Origin: Bimuria novae-zelandiae CBS 107.79
Lineage: Eukaryota > Ascomycota > Dothideomycetes > Pleosporales > Didymosphaeriaceae
Length of the DNA stretch: 64,000 bases
Assembly (NCBI GenBank): GCA_010015655.1
Contig: ML976679.1
Span: 217,613 to 281,612, forward strand
Direction: 5' to 3'
Under the pieces are notes generated by a model, which did no database searches, was not told where the DNA came from, and was given only the letters and a program-made list of their open reading frames with translations. Made by a program: the position numbers and the translations under genes. Shown one piece after another: positions 47,200 through 58,947 of the stretch. How positions within the stretch are numbered: position 1 is the first letter of the stretch; every line of letters begins with the position of its first letter.

Positions 47200-48560
47200 T
47201 GTAACGCCTATAGAAGACCTAATAACACCTATAGACCTAAAGGAAGACCCCCCTGCCATTATAGGCGGTAATAATAACTAATAATTAAAGGAAGTTACCT
47301 TCTAAGAACGCCTAGGCGTGCTATAGCTCTAACAACGTATCTAGAAACTAGAGGCCTTTCTAATAGCAGAGCGTCACCAATCTAAAGGCAAGACCCTAGT
47401 TAGGAACGAGATAATAACTACTAGCATCTTTAATAACTCCCGGGAGCCTAAGGAGGGTCACGGTAACCCGGATAAGGCTAAAGACATAAGTAATAACCTA
47501 TTAAGTAATAGCTTAATAAAGGACGCGTCCTTAAGCTTAGATAATGCTAGTTAAGACTAATTTAGGGCCTCTAGAAGCATCTAACGCCCGCGAAAGAAGG
47601 ATAGACAAGGCTAGGCCTACACTAGCCATAACAAAGAACGTTAAATCTAAATAGTAACTACTACCCTAGACGCATAGCTACTAAAGCCGCTAAAACCCCC
47701 TTAATTTAAGGGCAAGGGTCGCAAGGAACTAAACTTATAAAAGAGGGCCTATAAGGACTATATTAACTTCTTACCTGCCCTTAAAACTAACGAAGCGTAG
47801 GTTAGGTTTGCAGTAAGATACTTAGGAGATACACAACGTAACTACTAGAACTAAATAGTCGCCAAGATCCTAGAGCAGAAGCGACACAGGAAATTTACCT
47901 AGGACCTTCTATAGCAGACTATAGTAGACTCCCTAGGATTAGCCTAGGAGCGAAAGAGTGCCGCTCGCCGAAGGATTAAGGTAGCTAAATAAGGCAAGAA
48001 GACCCCTACAGAACTCTTTAACTACCTTAAAGACTAATAGCTAGAATGCGACCTAGAGAAGGCTTTAGATAATAATAATAAAGACTATATTAATAACTTC
48101 TACACGGCACTAGATAAGAAAATCTAAGAACGCCTTAAATAGTAGCCGCGCGAATAGAAGAGCCTCTCTTACTTAAAAGTAAAGGTAAATATATATTAGT
48201 AAGCGTTAAAACCTTATAAGTTAAGGAAATAACGTATACACGATGTTAATAACGACTTCCTTAACAAGCTAGCTAATAAAAGGCGCGATCGAAAGCGATC
48301 TAGGTTAAATAACATAAGACTATACTAGAGACGCTATAACAGCGACCGTCGCGACAAGGACAGCAAGAAGAAGGCTTAGGCAGTAGAGGACAAGGACAAG
48401 GACTAATGCTTTTACTACCACGAACTAGGCCATTATAAGGCGTCCTGTTTAAAGTACAAGGCCGAGGCAGGGAAAGACAAGCTATAGACTAGAAGGTCTA
48501 ATAGTCTACAGGCAAGGTTAACTATAATAAGGGTTAATAATAACTAGTCGCAGCCGCAAG
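47200..48560 (+). pseudogene. Gypsy K gag remnant
   Basis: At about 47.76-47.85 kb the plus strand reads FLPALKTNEA-VRFAVRYL then GDTQRNY-N, a retrotransposon gag core in which the stop positions are plausible Trp codons. At 48410-48451 CFYYHELGHYKASC is a CX2CX4HX4C zinc knuckle with only the second Cys changed (to Tyr). A stretch of basic residues precedes it. In intact relatives this capsid protein packages the element RNA in the cytoplasm. The start codon is not determined. Confidence 0.75.
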
Positions 48561-51500
48561 GACCCCTAGAAATAAAAGCGGTAGCTTACTAATCGCGCTG
48601 GATAGTGAAGTACAGCACGAGGGCAACTAATAATAGATTAAAGCCCTAGTAGACTATAGAGCTAAAGTAAATTTCGTTAGTAGCAATCTAATAAAGCGGT
48701 TAAGAGTTATAGTAATAATAATAAATAGCAAACGCTACGTGGCGCTAAACGGATAAGACTTAGGCGTTCTAGGCCAGGCGAAGCTCCCCTACACTATTAT
48801 AGATAATTACGGTAAAACCGAGAGCGATAGTTGCCTGTTTATAGTTAGTAATATTAGTAGATTTAACATGGTCCTAGGAATGCCTTGGCTAGCAGAATGG
48901 AACCCTATCGTAAACTTTTATAACAAGACTATTCGCTTCGCCCATGGGAAGCGCAAATAGACTAAGATCTCTACTAAATTAGTAGAAAAGTTTGCTAGCA
49001 CGGCTAAAGACATAGCAAATAACTATTTTATTATGTATGCCACCCTAAAGGACACATTAGGAGGCCCACCTAGGACGCTACCTAAAGAATACCAGGGACG
49101 ATAGGAGGAAGCCTTCTCTAAAGAAGCCACAAGCATCCTTGTTAACCATAGCCCCCACGAGATAAAGATTAATATTAAGGAAGGTAAGAAAGTGCCTTTT
49201 AGACCACTCTATAGTCTATTAGAGTTAGAGTCGGCAGTTCTGCGCGACTATATCTAAAAGAACCTTAAACAAGACTTTATTTAACTATCGCGATCGAGCG
49301 CTAGGGCACTAATCCTTTTCACAAAGAAAAAGGATAGAGGCCTCCGCCTCTACATCAACTACAGGGGACTAAATGCAGTTATAATAAAGAACTAATACCT
49401 ACTTCCCTTAATATAGGAATCCCTTAACTAACTAGGGGATGCCTAGATCTACACTAAACTAGACCTAAGGGACGCCTACCACCGCGTCCGAATTAGGGCA
49501 GGAGATGAATAGAAGACGGCCTTTTAAATAAGGTACGAATAGTACAAATATATAGTAATATTTTTTAGCTTAATAAACGCGCCTGCGACCTTCTAAAGCT
49601 ATATTAATAATACACTATCGGACCTTCTCGACATCTGCTATATTATGTACCTCGATAATATCCTTATCTACTCTAAGACGAAGGAGGAACACATTTAGCA
49701 CGTTTAGATAGTGCTAGAACGCCTTATTAAACGCTGGCTATACGCCAAACTATCTAAATGCGAATTCCACACACGTAAGGTAGGATACCTAGGCTTTATA
49801 GTATCCCTAGATGGCGTAGAGATAGAGGAGGACCGCGTCGCCTCTATAAAAAATTGGCCTAAACTAAACTTAGTTTAAGTAGTTAGGATCTTCCTTGGCT
49901 TTGCTAACTACTATTAAAGGTTTATAGAAGGATTCTCTTAAGTGGCGGCACCCCTTCACGCCCTAACAAGAAGGCTAGAGGGAGCTACTAAAGGCGGACA
50001 GTAATAGAGACTTAAGGAATTAGTTATAATAAGCCTATTAAAGCAGGCTAAGGCCTCCTTTTACTAGCTAAAAGAGAGCTTTATGCAAGGGCCCTTACTA
50101 GCCTACTTTAACCTTAAAAGACCCTTAAGAGTAAAAACTAACGCTTTAGGTTTCGCGATCTTAGGTATCTTAAGCTAATCGTAACTAGATAAATATAGGA
50201 AGCTACGATAGCACCTAGTTACTTTTTATTTACGTAAGATAAACTAGGTAAAACAAAACTATAACACGCATAATAGCGAGTTACTAGCGATTATTAAAGC
50301 TTTTAAGCATTAGCGACACTACCTAGAGGGTGTTAGCAAAAAGGTCAAGCTTCTAACTAATTATACTAACCTGCAAGGGTTCATGTCTATAAAAGTCCTA
50401 ACTAAATAATAGGCAAGGTAGGCCGAATAGCTTACAACGTTTAATTTTAAAATTAAACACTATCTAGGAAAGACAAATCCCGCTAACGGACTATTATAAA
50501 GACCTAACTACAAGTTAAAGGAGGAAACAAGTTTAGGCGGGATAGGTAGTTCCTAGTAAAGACTCCTTAAGGCCCTATAGCATAAGTTATAGCTAAAAGG
50601 CGATGCTTCGGACGAAGCAGGCGTAGCAGGTAGCCTATAGCTACTAAAGTAGGCAGGAAGCCCTAGACTAGTGGCAGTAATAAGGGTCGCTAGACCTAAA
50701 ACGTTGGCGACTAAGGAGGCGGCGGTAAACAATTTAGTAAGCGCTCACCCTATAGTAGAGCTGTTAAAGAGAAATAGCCAGGGGGACGAAACTATAGAAC
50801 GAATCCTCTAGTACCTCTAAGGGCCAGAGATGGCAAAGCCGGAATGGCTAAAGCGCTAGATAATTAGACCGGCTAACCTATTACGGTATAAGAATAGGCT
50901 ATACGTGCCACCTCTAGCAAGGGTATACGTCCTTTAATAATGCCACGATAACCCCCTCGCGGGCTATTTTAGCTTTATTAGGATCTTAGAGCTAGTGCTG
51001 TAGGAGTTCTAGTAGCCTAGTATCTAATAATACGTAAAGAACTACGTCTGGACCTGTTAAGCGTGCTCTAGGGTAAAACCTATCTAACACGCGACGCATG
51101 GCCAACTTAATAGCCTACTAGTCCTAAGGGGTATTTAGGAGGACATTACTATAGACATAATAATAGATCTACCTAAGAGTAAATCTAGAGCCTATTATTA
51201 TAATAGTATCCTAGTAGTTATTAACTAGTTTTCTAAGATAGCACACTACATCCCCACGCAAAAGGACCTAAAGGTAATAGAGCTAGCTAAGATCTTTAGA
51301 AGAGAGGTTCTACGCCTATACGGCCCTTCGAAGTTAATAGTTACGGATAGAGGTAGCCTATTTATATTAGCTTATTAGAGCACCTTTACTTAATATTTAA
51401 GAACTAAGCGACTTTTCTCTACTGCCTTCCACCCGCAGACAGACGGACAGATAGAATAATAGAACTAAACGCTTAAATAGTACCTTTAAGTGTTCTATAA

Positions 51501-52200
51501 CTATAAATAATCTAATTAGGCGGACCTTCTATCCGAAGCAGAATATTCGTATAATAATAGTATTTATAGCTCTATAGGAGTGTCGCTATTTATTATAGTG
51601 TATGGCCTAAATCTACTAATAGTAGGCCTGCCCCGAGAAGTATAGCTGCGCGGGTTGGTACCTACGGTAAGGGCTAGAGCGATAGTTCTAGCCTAGACTA
51701 GGGCCCAGATAACCCAAGCGATCCTTAGGGCACAGGCGTACTAGGCGACGTGGTATAATAGGAAGCATAAGGCCCAAACCTTTATAGTAGGGGATATGGT
51801 ATACCTCGACGCCCGTAATATATGGTTAACTAGGCCTAAGAAGAAACTTAACTATAAGTCCTAGGGTCCCTATAGGGTAAAACGGCAGATTAGTTAATAG
51901 GCATATAAGCTAGAGCTGCTAAAGGACTTTAATATTTACCTAGTGTTCTATATATCTTTCCTAAACCAGGTAGCCCTAGAAGGACTGCTACAACGGGAGT
52001 AAAGCCCGCCTAAGGTTATTATACTATAAGTAGGGGAGGATATATACCTAATTAAAGGAATTAGATCTAGGGTACTCTAGGACAGAGAATAGCTGTATGA
52101 AGTTAAGTAGAAAGGATACGATAGCGATGAGAACTAGTAGTTGTCTGTAGAGGAGATTTCTAAAGGGGCGATAAAGTAGTTCTTAAAGGGCTTAGACAAG
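48561..52200 (+). pseudogene. Gypsy K pol remnant: protease, RT, RNase H, integrase, chromodomain
   Basis: Domains in order. Protease: VDYRAKVNFVSSNLIKRL at about 48.65 kb, equivalent to D(S/C)GAxxNFVS with Gly changed to Arg. Reverse transcriptase: FTKKKDRGLRLYINYRGLNA at 49.32 kb; YTKLDLRDAYHRVRI at 49.45 kb; MYLDNILIYSKTKEEH at 49.65 kb, where the second Asp of YLDD is Asn (AAT at 49657). RNase H near 50.1-50.35 kb. Integrase: a CxxC of the HHCC domain at about 51.06 kb, DITIDIIIDLPKSKSRA at 51.14 kb, LIVTDRGSLFILAY at 51.33 kb and STAFHPQTDGQIE at 51.42 kb. Chromodomain: EVK-KGYDSDEN--LSVEEI at about 52.1 kb, with stops at likely Trp codons. The chromodomain in relatives directs integration to modified histones. 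Confidence 0.88.
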
Positions 52201-53880
52201 AAGACTAAAGGTTGCCCTAGACAGGAGCCCAAGAGGCGGGGTCGCCCCCCTAGAGAAGGAGGAAGATAGCACTTAATAGTAATTAGTAATAGATTACCCT
52301 AGAGAGTACACTTTATAGGCTGCGAAATACTAGAATAAACAGGGCAGAGGATTCTTGAATAGACTAAAGACTAGAACGAGCTATCTAGGCCTATTCACGC
52401 CTCTTAGGGCCTAATAGAGGCTTATAAGCCTATTCAGACCGTACCCAACGCGATTATAGCTAACCGAAACCTAACTAAAACCGCCTAAGGGTATAAAACG
52501 TGAATAAAATCTGGACACCATTAATAGGGGCAGGAATCCTTAGATTATACTAAATAACCCTCTTAATTAGTCAGGCGCTTAGACTTGTAGGCTTGCTAAA
52601 AAGTCTCTTAACTACCCTTACTCTTAATTTTCTTCTTTACTTCCTTCGCGAGGAAGTCTAGCGTGGCTAAAACACTAGCCTTAAACGCTAACTACCCCAA
52701 ATTAGCATTAATAACTTAGGATTAGGGTTAAGGACCTTTACTAACTTAGGAGTAACCTTCTTGCGCCTAGGGGTAAGAGTACTAGCAGTAACTAGGGAGG
52801 TTAGACTACTTCCCTTTATAGTAGAAGCTTTCCTCTTTTGCTTTTCCTTAACGGAGAGGCCTACCACCAGAATGATCTCCTTAGGAGGCCAGGTGTTATA
52901 ACCTAAGTAGTAGGGGGTTAACGGGTTTCCGCAGAATTTGGATCCGGTGACCCTATGCGACTTAGTCTAGATAACCCTTAACTATACTAGATAACACTTA
53001 TATAATAATATTACTCTATTCTATCTCTAGTACCTACGCGGTGGCCTTTACCAATGCCTTATCTAATTTAGAGAGGTTAATCTTGTCGCATGTGTATATA
53101 TTAATTTAGCTTAAGCGCGGCATGAGGGAAATTAGGGCACTTAACACGTTTTTTAAGTTGTCTTTAGGTATCTACTACTAATTAGCCTTAAAACCCCTAC
53201 ATGACCCTTAAAGCGCCAACTTACCTACTAATAATTCTTATTATTACTGTAGCAGGTATCGCAGCGGCAGATTAAATCGTAGTTCTTTAAATCTATTAGG
53301 CTAAGATTAACATACACTGCCCTAGACTAGACACAACGTATCTCCTTAACCTAAAACTAGCAGAGCTTTATCTTCTTATAATTAGACTACTTAAGGCTAT
53401 TTAAGATAATAGGAAGGTAGGTATAGCACAGGTTAATAGTACTAACCGCGCTTACACGCGCCTTATTAACTAGGGCCTTAAGGATAGCGTTCGCGGTACT
53501 TATAGTGCTAAATAGCGTAGGTATATCTAGACAAAGTCTAAAGGTTGCTGAAGAGGGCGGTGGAGAAGTAATAAGTACGGGGACGACTTAATAGGCCTGC
53601 ACTAGGTTAGTCTACCTTCACGACCCCTAAATTTAGAGTGGCTAGGTACCGAAATGGGGGGCATCTAGGGTTAGGCACCCTAGACTACCATAGATCGGCT
53701 AGGTCGTACTTACGGGTTAGGGAGCCTCCGGGATGAGGTAAGCCACCAAGTAGAGAGTAAGAATAAGGGTTTTAGGCCTTAGTGTAAGCCTAAGATTTAG
53801 CTTACGTTATTAGCTTACGTAATACGCGAGGCCTGATTAGGCTAGTTATTATGTACTTATTTTTATAGTTAAGACCCTTA
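52201..53880. other. Gypsy K region between pol and 3' LTR
   Basis: About 1.7 kb separate the chromodomain from the polypurine tract, more than a simple 3' UTR in compact chromoviruses. No envelope-like, transmembrane or other domain was recognised on either strand. Stops are frequent in all frames. It could be a long 3' UTR or an eroded extra frame. Confidence 0.5.
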
Positions 53881-53894
53881 AAGAAAAGAGCCTT

Positions 53895-54067
53895 TGTTAC
53901 GAGTCGTAGGTTGAGGGCCCTTAACGGCCCTAGTCCGCTCTAGACCGGCGCTATCCGGGCCTTTCGCCTATTTACTTCCCTCGCCGCAGCCCTTCTCTTC
54001 CCTCTCTAAGGGATCGCCTTAGTACTGTGGATAGACTGAGTCGCCCGTAGTTAGGGCGCTTTTTATA
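53895..54067 (+). repeat. Gypsy K 3' LTR
   Basis: 173 bp, begins TGTTACGAGTCGTAGG. Directly preceded by a polypurine-like AAGAAAAGAG and followed by TSD CTAGG. Confidence 0.95.
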
Positions 54068-54072
54068 CTAGG

Positions 54073-54651
54073 TCCAGGAGCTCGCGCGATAAGGCGTTTT
54101 TTACGTTGATAAGGAGGACTTCCTACAGATATACCTAGGCATCTGAGAGATAGTCCTTACAGAGAAGAATATCCAGGCTGGCTTCCAGGCGATAGGGCTC
54201 GTCCCGTTCTGTCTAGATCGCGTCCTGTCGTTGCTTACGGTAGTTAGGACGCCGTCCCCGCCAGCAATAGTAGTTAACGCTAAGGCTATATAAACGCTAA
54301 AAACGCTAGTTATAGTTAATTAGCTTTAGCAGCAAGCTTAATATATATAAAACTAAATTTATTATTTATTATAGAGTTTTACTACTTAAGCTATCCGCCA
54401 GCTTGCTAAAGCATGTTAATATTTTATATAGTAAACTATAATACTTATAGCTAAGGTTATAAAGCTTTAGTAGGCTCTTAAGCGCCGCGAGCGTAAGTAG
54501 TAGTAGTGTCGCTAGTATATTGCCTGCGGGGGAGCTCTACAGGCTAAGCAGGGCTAGCTACTTGCTATAGAGACGGAAAATGTGGAGCAGGAGGTAGCTC
54601 GCCAGGATGCCTAGCCCGCGCGCCAGCGCGCACCACCAACGTGTTTAAAGT
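54073..54651 (+). pseudogene. Pogo N2 transposase, part downstream of gypsy K
   Basis: It resumes at the base after the interruption: in N1 the two flanks are contiguous (GGCGCCAGGTCCAGGAGC). The low-RIP block continues to about 54.26 kb with the NIQAGF-A-GLVPFC segment, then stops resume. It ends in the same basic tail as N1. Confidence 0.85.
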
Positions 54652-54822
54652 GCTATATTTAAGGCTACAAGATGACTTAATGCAGGACTATTTAAGGATC
54701 CTATATATATATTTATAGTATAATTAATTCTATTATTATAGCGTAATCCGTTAAAAAGTCGCGTTGATTCTGGTGGGGTGCGCTACTGACTGATGTGCGC
54801 CACTAAGTGATAAAACACGTTA

Positions 54823-57800
54823 GAAGGAAACCCTTAATAAGCTCTTATAATTAAAATGTCTTATAGCTATTATTAGTTAAAATTTATATTAATAACCATA
54901 TCTTCTAAAACTTTAGCCTTTTATTATTTACTTTTATAAGTAAATCTTACTTCTTACGTAATAGCGCGTCTACTCTTAAATTTACTAACCTTAAGTAGTA
55001 GATAAACGTTATATTTATATTACTTAGGGTTTATAACTAGTAAATATACTACTTTTCAATTTTTTTCTTTTCCGCGAAGTAGGTAAGGTTCTTACAGTCT
55101 ATATATACTATTAGGTACTTTATAGCCTGGTGTGAGGTCGAGCGCGGGCTCCTGCATCGAAAGAGTAGATGAGGTAAGTTGGCTCTATTTCAGCTACACT
55201 AAGATGAGGAGGCTGTAGGTACACAGGGCTCGCGCGCTTTTGTGCGCGGCCGTCGGAGCGGAACAACTATCCATCCAAGGTAGCTGCGCTGGGTGCGCGA
55301 GCAGTCGCACCAGGGCATGAGGCAGTTACGCCTCGTACGCGAGGTCATGTGACCTGCCAGCATGCCAGGCCGTCACACCTGGCATATATAATCCTACTCC
55401 TCTATATACTTTACTACTACTAATATCTCCTTATTATAAATCGCGTAATTATATTCCGTGGGACTATTTTTAGTAGAGAAGTATACTATAGGCCTTATTA
55501 TACTCTCTTTGTTATACTAAGAAAACTAATTACTTATAGACTATTCTAACGCGTTTACTTCTAGGACAGAGTCCTTATTAGGATTAAAGTAAGCTAAGAC
55601 TCGCTTTATAATAAAGACTTTCTTTAAAAAGTTAAACGTATACTACTACTTTTACTTTTACTAAAACTCCGCGCTTTTCTTAATAAGTTTCGTAAAGGGA
55701 CTCGTAATCTTAGAAAAAATTTTAATAAATTAATAGTAAAAGTTCGCGAATTTAATAAAACTTTATACCTTTTTAATTAAGATAGGTACTACCTACTCCT
55801 AAATAGCCTTAACTTTTTTAGAGTCTATACTTACGCCTTTACCTATAGTAATAATAAATTCTAGGTATTTAGTCTTCTTAATATAAAATTCTAACTTCTT
55901 AATATTAAGCTATAGTCCTGTAGCTACTAGCTTTTAAATTACTATACGGACCTTCTCTACATGATCTCTTCTTAATCCTAAAAAAAGATTAGGACGTTAT
56001 TTATATACGAAGAGTAGAATTTATCTAGGTGCTCCCTTAGTACCTAGTTTATATATTACTAAAATATGCTAGGTGCGTTTGCTAATCTAAATAAGACTAC
56101 TAGCTATTTATAAAAACTAAATTAAGTTTAAAAGGCGGTATTCTACTCTTCTCCTTTCGTAATATAGAGTTTATAAAATGCCTAACTTACGTCTAGCTTA
56201 GAAAATTATTTTATCTTTACTAATAATTAGATTATCTTACTAATTAATAGTAATAGGTACTAGTCCTTCTTTAAGAGCGCGTTTAGCGCTTAATAGTCTA
56301 TATAGAACCTTAGTCTACTATTAGGTTTCTTAGCAAATAACACTAGCGTAGCTACGCTAGACTTACTAACTTAAATAAAACTATAATTTAAATACCCTAT
56401 TAGCTCCTTTTTAAGTACCAGAAGTTCCTCTCTTAATATATTATAAAGAGGGCTATAAGGAATCTCTAAAGTATTATTATTATTTTTTATTAGTAAAATA
56501 GAATAGTTAATTCTTACATTCTAATAAGGGGGTAAGTAGTCTACCTCTTTTGTTAAAAATACCTTTTAGAAGTTCTTAAACTCCTCTAAAAGCGTCTTCC
56601 TTAGGTCTATTTTAAATTTTAGGGTTAATACCTTCTAAATATCCTGTAGTAACGCTATAAAAACTCTTAACCTATTTTATAGCTTTTAGTTTTTTTAGTC
56701 TAACGCTAATAGGGCGCCTATAATTACTATTTATAAATTTTAAGGTGCTAATTTTTTTCTTATTTTTAATACGTACCCTAGTCTTCCTTATTTAGATAGA
56801 CTTCTTAGCTAGGGCTACGCTAATATAATTCTAAGTTAGCTATAATTTACTTAAACTTATATTATACTCTTCTTCTCCTTTTAAAATTTATAACTAACAC
56901 TATTTTATATAGCCCTCTATGTCGATCTCCACCTCTATAGTCTGACTTATATATAAGACCTAGCTATTTACTTTAAGGACTTTAATTTTTCTTTTTAAGT
57001 TATTACGCTCTAGGCCTGCCTTTTAGATAAATTTTCTAAAAATTAACCCGTACGTTAAGTATTTAGAATTAATTATTATAAATGCAAACGCAGTATTATT
57101 TACTAATATATATATAATAATTAGTATTAAATTTAGCTATCTTCGTTAAAAGTTATTATAACTTATTTTAAAGTCTTTAATTAGCTTTTTCTTCATTCGT
57201 TCTCGCCTTTAGGTGGGAGAACTTAGTTTTTTAACTTTTTACTAATAGTATTTTATATAAAGTTATTCTCTTCTTTACCCTTTAGCTAGCTAGCCTAAAT
57301 TTTACTTAGCCTTTAAGCTAGTAAAAGGGAGCACTAACTCGCATAATATCCCTTTTTATTATAATAAAAACAGGCGCCCTTTTTACCTCGCTTTTAAAGT
57401 ACTCTTAGATACCTATATAACCTGTCCGCGCTTACTCTCTCCTCTAGGCTTCCACTACGGGGTCCTTTCTGTTTTAACTTAGGAGGTAGGCTCCTAATCT
57501 ATAGTATTATTTATAAATACTTTTCCTTAGAGTCGCGGTTATTGTAAGTAGTTCTAAAATAGGTTCTTTTTTATAAAGACTACCTAGTCCTACAGCCTCT
57601 ATAAGGTCTAACTCTAGCCTACCTTTATACTAATTATCTAATCCTAGAGGTCCTTTTATATAGCTTATTAATAAAAAACTTTTAATATTTTATTATTATT
57701 TATTTCTCTAGTCTCTATAGCTAATTAGTTAAATAGTATATTAAAGTTACTTAACTTACTACAGTTTATTAGAGGTTATAAAGATTATTCTAAGCAATTT

Positions 57801-58700
57801 CTGCTTTTATTAAGTTCTAGAACAAGTTTTCTAGAAACGCCTAAAAATTTTTAATAGTATAATTAAGATTCTTTTTAATATATATTAGGCTAATAAAGGC
57901 CGCGCGTCCTTTTAGATAGTTTATAATATACTTTAAAAGGTCTTTAAGGACCTCCTTATATGTTTAAATTTTATAGTCTATTTACGCTTATTAAATACGC
58001 TATTAGTTCTATTCTCTCTTAAATAAAAGTAGGTCTACTACTCTAGGCCGCTAAGAAGCTATATATTTACTACTTTAAGTAGTTAGTACTTAACTTAAAC
58101 TTACTTAGGCTATAAGTAATAATTAGTTTATTATTTAAGTAATTAATATAATTATCTCTATACTTAAAAATAATGGTAAAGTAAGGGTACTTATTATAAG
58201 TATTAGCTTTTTTACTATTCCTCTAGCTCGCTCCCCTTCTTTAGGTATAAGATAGTTTTCTACGGTACTTTTATCCTATTTATTACCTATAACTATACTA
58301 GAGTCCTCTTATTTTATAAGGTGCTAGATATGGCGTATCTACTCCCCTTAATTAGGCAGGTCGTACCCTTCTTATAATAGTTCCATATAAAGTCTCTCCT
58401 CTAGAGAGGCTCTTTCTAAGCTATCTATAATAAGGCCACGTGTTTATATAATCTATACTTCTAATTACACGCGTGTGCCCTCAATAAAGGACTTAGTCTA
58501 CCTTTTTATATTTTATTTTATCTAGTTAAGCGCCTATTAGGGCCTTTATCTTTTTAATTATTTACTAATAAAGAGCTTATTCCTCCTTTTAAATTATAGT
58601 TTCTACTTAAAGCTACTACCTTATTTAGTAATTAGTGAAATAGAAGAAATAGTTATCCCGCGATAATTACTTTTAAAAAAGAATAAATAATTAAATTTAA
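54823..58700 (-). pseudogene. Gypsy J gag, reverse transcriptase and RNase H remnant
   Basis: Minus strand. At 57331-57372 ACFYYNKKGYYAS-C has the spacing of a CX2CX4HX4C gag knuckle with Cys and His turned to Tyr. Reverse transcriptase lies at about 56.4-55.8 kb and aligns by eye with the gypsy A RT (shared blocks around AFRxxxxLYK and the LREH-type region). At about 55.0-55.1 kb AIKYLIVYIDCKNLTYFAEK is the RNase H tail (KVYTDHKNLTYF in functional copies), with His changed to Cys or a neighbouring codon altered. A solo LTR interrupts just upstream of it. Many stops; inactive. Confidence 0.75.
55131..55377. mobile_element. Solo LTR, 247 bp, unmutated
   Basis: Begins TGTGAGGTCGAGCG and ends GGCCGTCACA (terminal TGTGA/TCACA). 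The 5-bp target CCTGG occurs at 55126-55130 and 55378-55382. GC-rich with no RIP appearance, in contrast to gypsy J on both sides. No related LTR was found elsewhere in the window. Confidence 0.92.
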
Positions 58701-58942
58701 TATAAGGGGACTTTAGGCCTATAGGACATAAAATACTAAAAAAAATATAAATAAATTTAATAAAGAGTTTAGGTAGATTTTTCCTACGTTATATATATAG
58801 CTTCTAAATAGAAAAAACTAACTTTAAAGGGGCTAGGTCTATTTCCTAACACTTTAAAGGTACCCTAGTAGCTCTTAGAGTTGCTTAAGGCTTAGGCCAC
58901 GAGGTTTCTTAGCCAAGTACTTTAGAGGCCTAGCCTCTAACA
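58701..58942 (-). repeat. Gypsy J 5' LTR (right copy)
   Basis: Partner of 42070-42310, ends AACA and is followed by CCTTT. On this copy the first TG is TA. Confidence 0.85.
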
Positions 58943-58947
58943 CCTTT

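Larger units (their letters stand above)
46883..54067 (+). mobile_element. Gypsy K: chromodomain-type Ty3/gypsy (chromovirus) element inserted in pogo N2
   Basis: Two 173-bp LTRs, 5-bp target CCAGG at 46878-46882 and CTAGG (CCAGG with one C-to-T) at 54068-54072, and a purine tract AAGAAAAGAG just before the right LTR. The plus-strand gag-pol runs from roughly 47.2 to 52.2 kb and ends in a chromodomain. It is less RIP-damaged than J or N2, as expected for the youngest layer, yet no domain is intact. Confidence 0.93.
45798..54820 (+). mobile_element. Pogo N2: second copy of the N1 transposon, split by gypsy K
   Basis: Left end ACGTGTTTTATTACTTAGCG at 45798 after TA. The right end at 54820 is followed by TA (54821-54822) and mirrors it. 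Removing K and one 5-bp TSD gives about 1833 bp, colinear with N1 (1830 bp). It sits in the coding region of gypsy J. Confidence 0.95.
42070..58942 (-). mobile_element. Gypsy J: RIP-degraded Ty3/gypsy element split by pogo N2 (with gypsy K inside) and carrying a solo LTR
   Basis: LTRs at 42070-42310 and 58701-58942 (241 and 242 bp) begin T(G/A)TAAGGGG(G/A)CTTTAGGCC and end CTCTAA(C/T)A. The 5-bp target CCTTT occurs at 42065-42069 and 58943-58947. Subtracting N2, K and the solo LTR leaves roughly 7.6 kb, a normal gypsy length. Coding remnants are on the minus strand in the order gag, RT, RNase H, integrase. J is the oldest layer of this nest. Confidence 0.9.
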
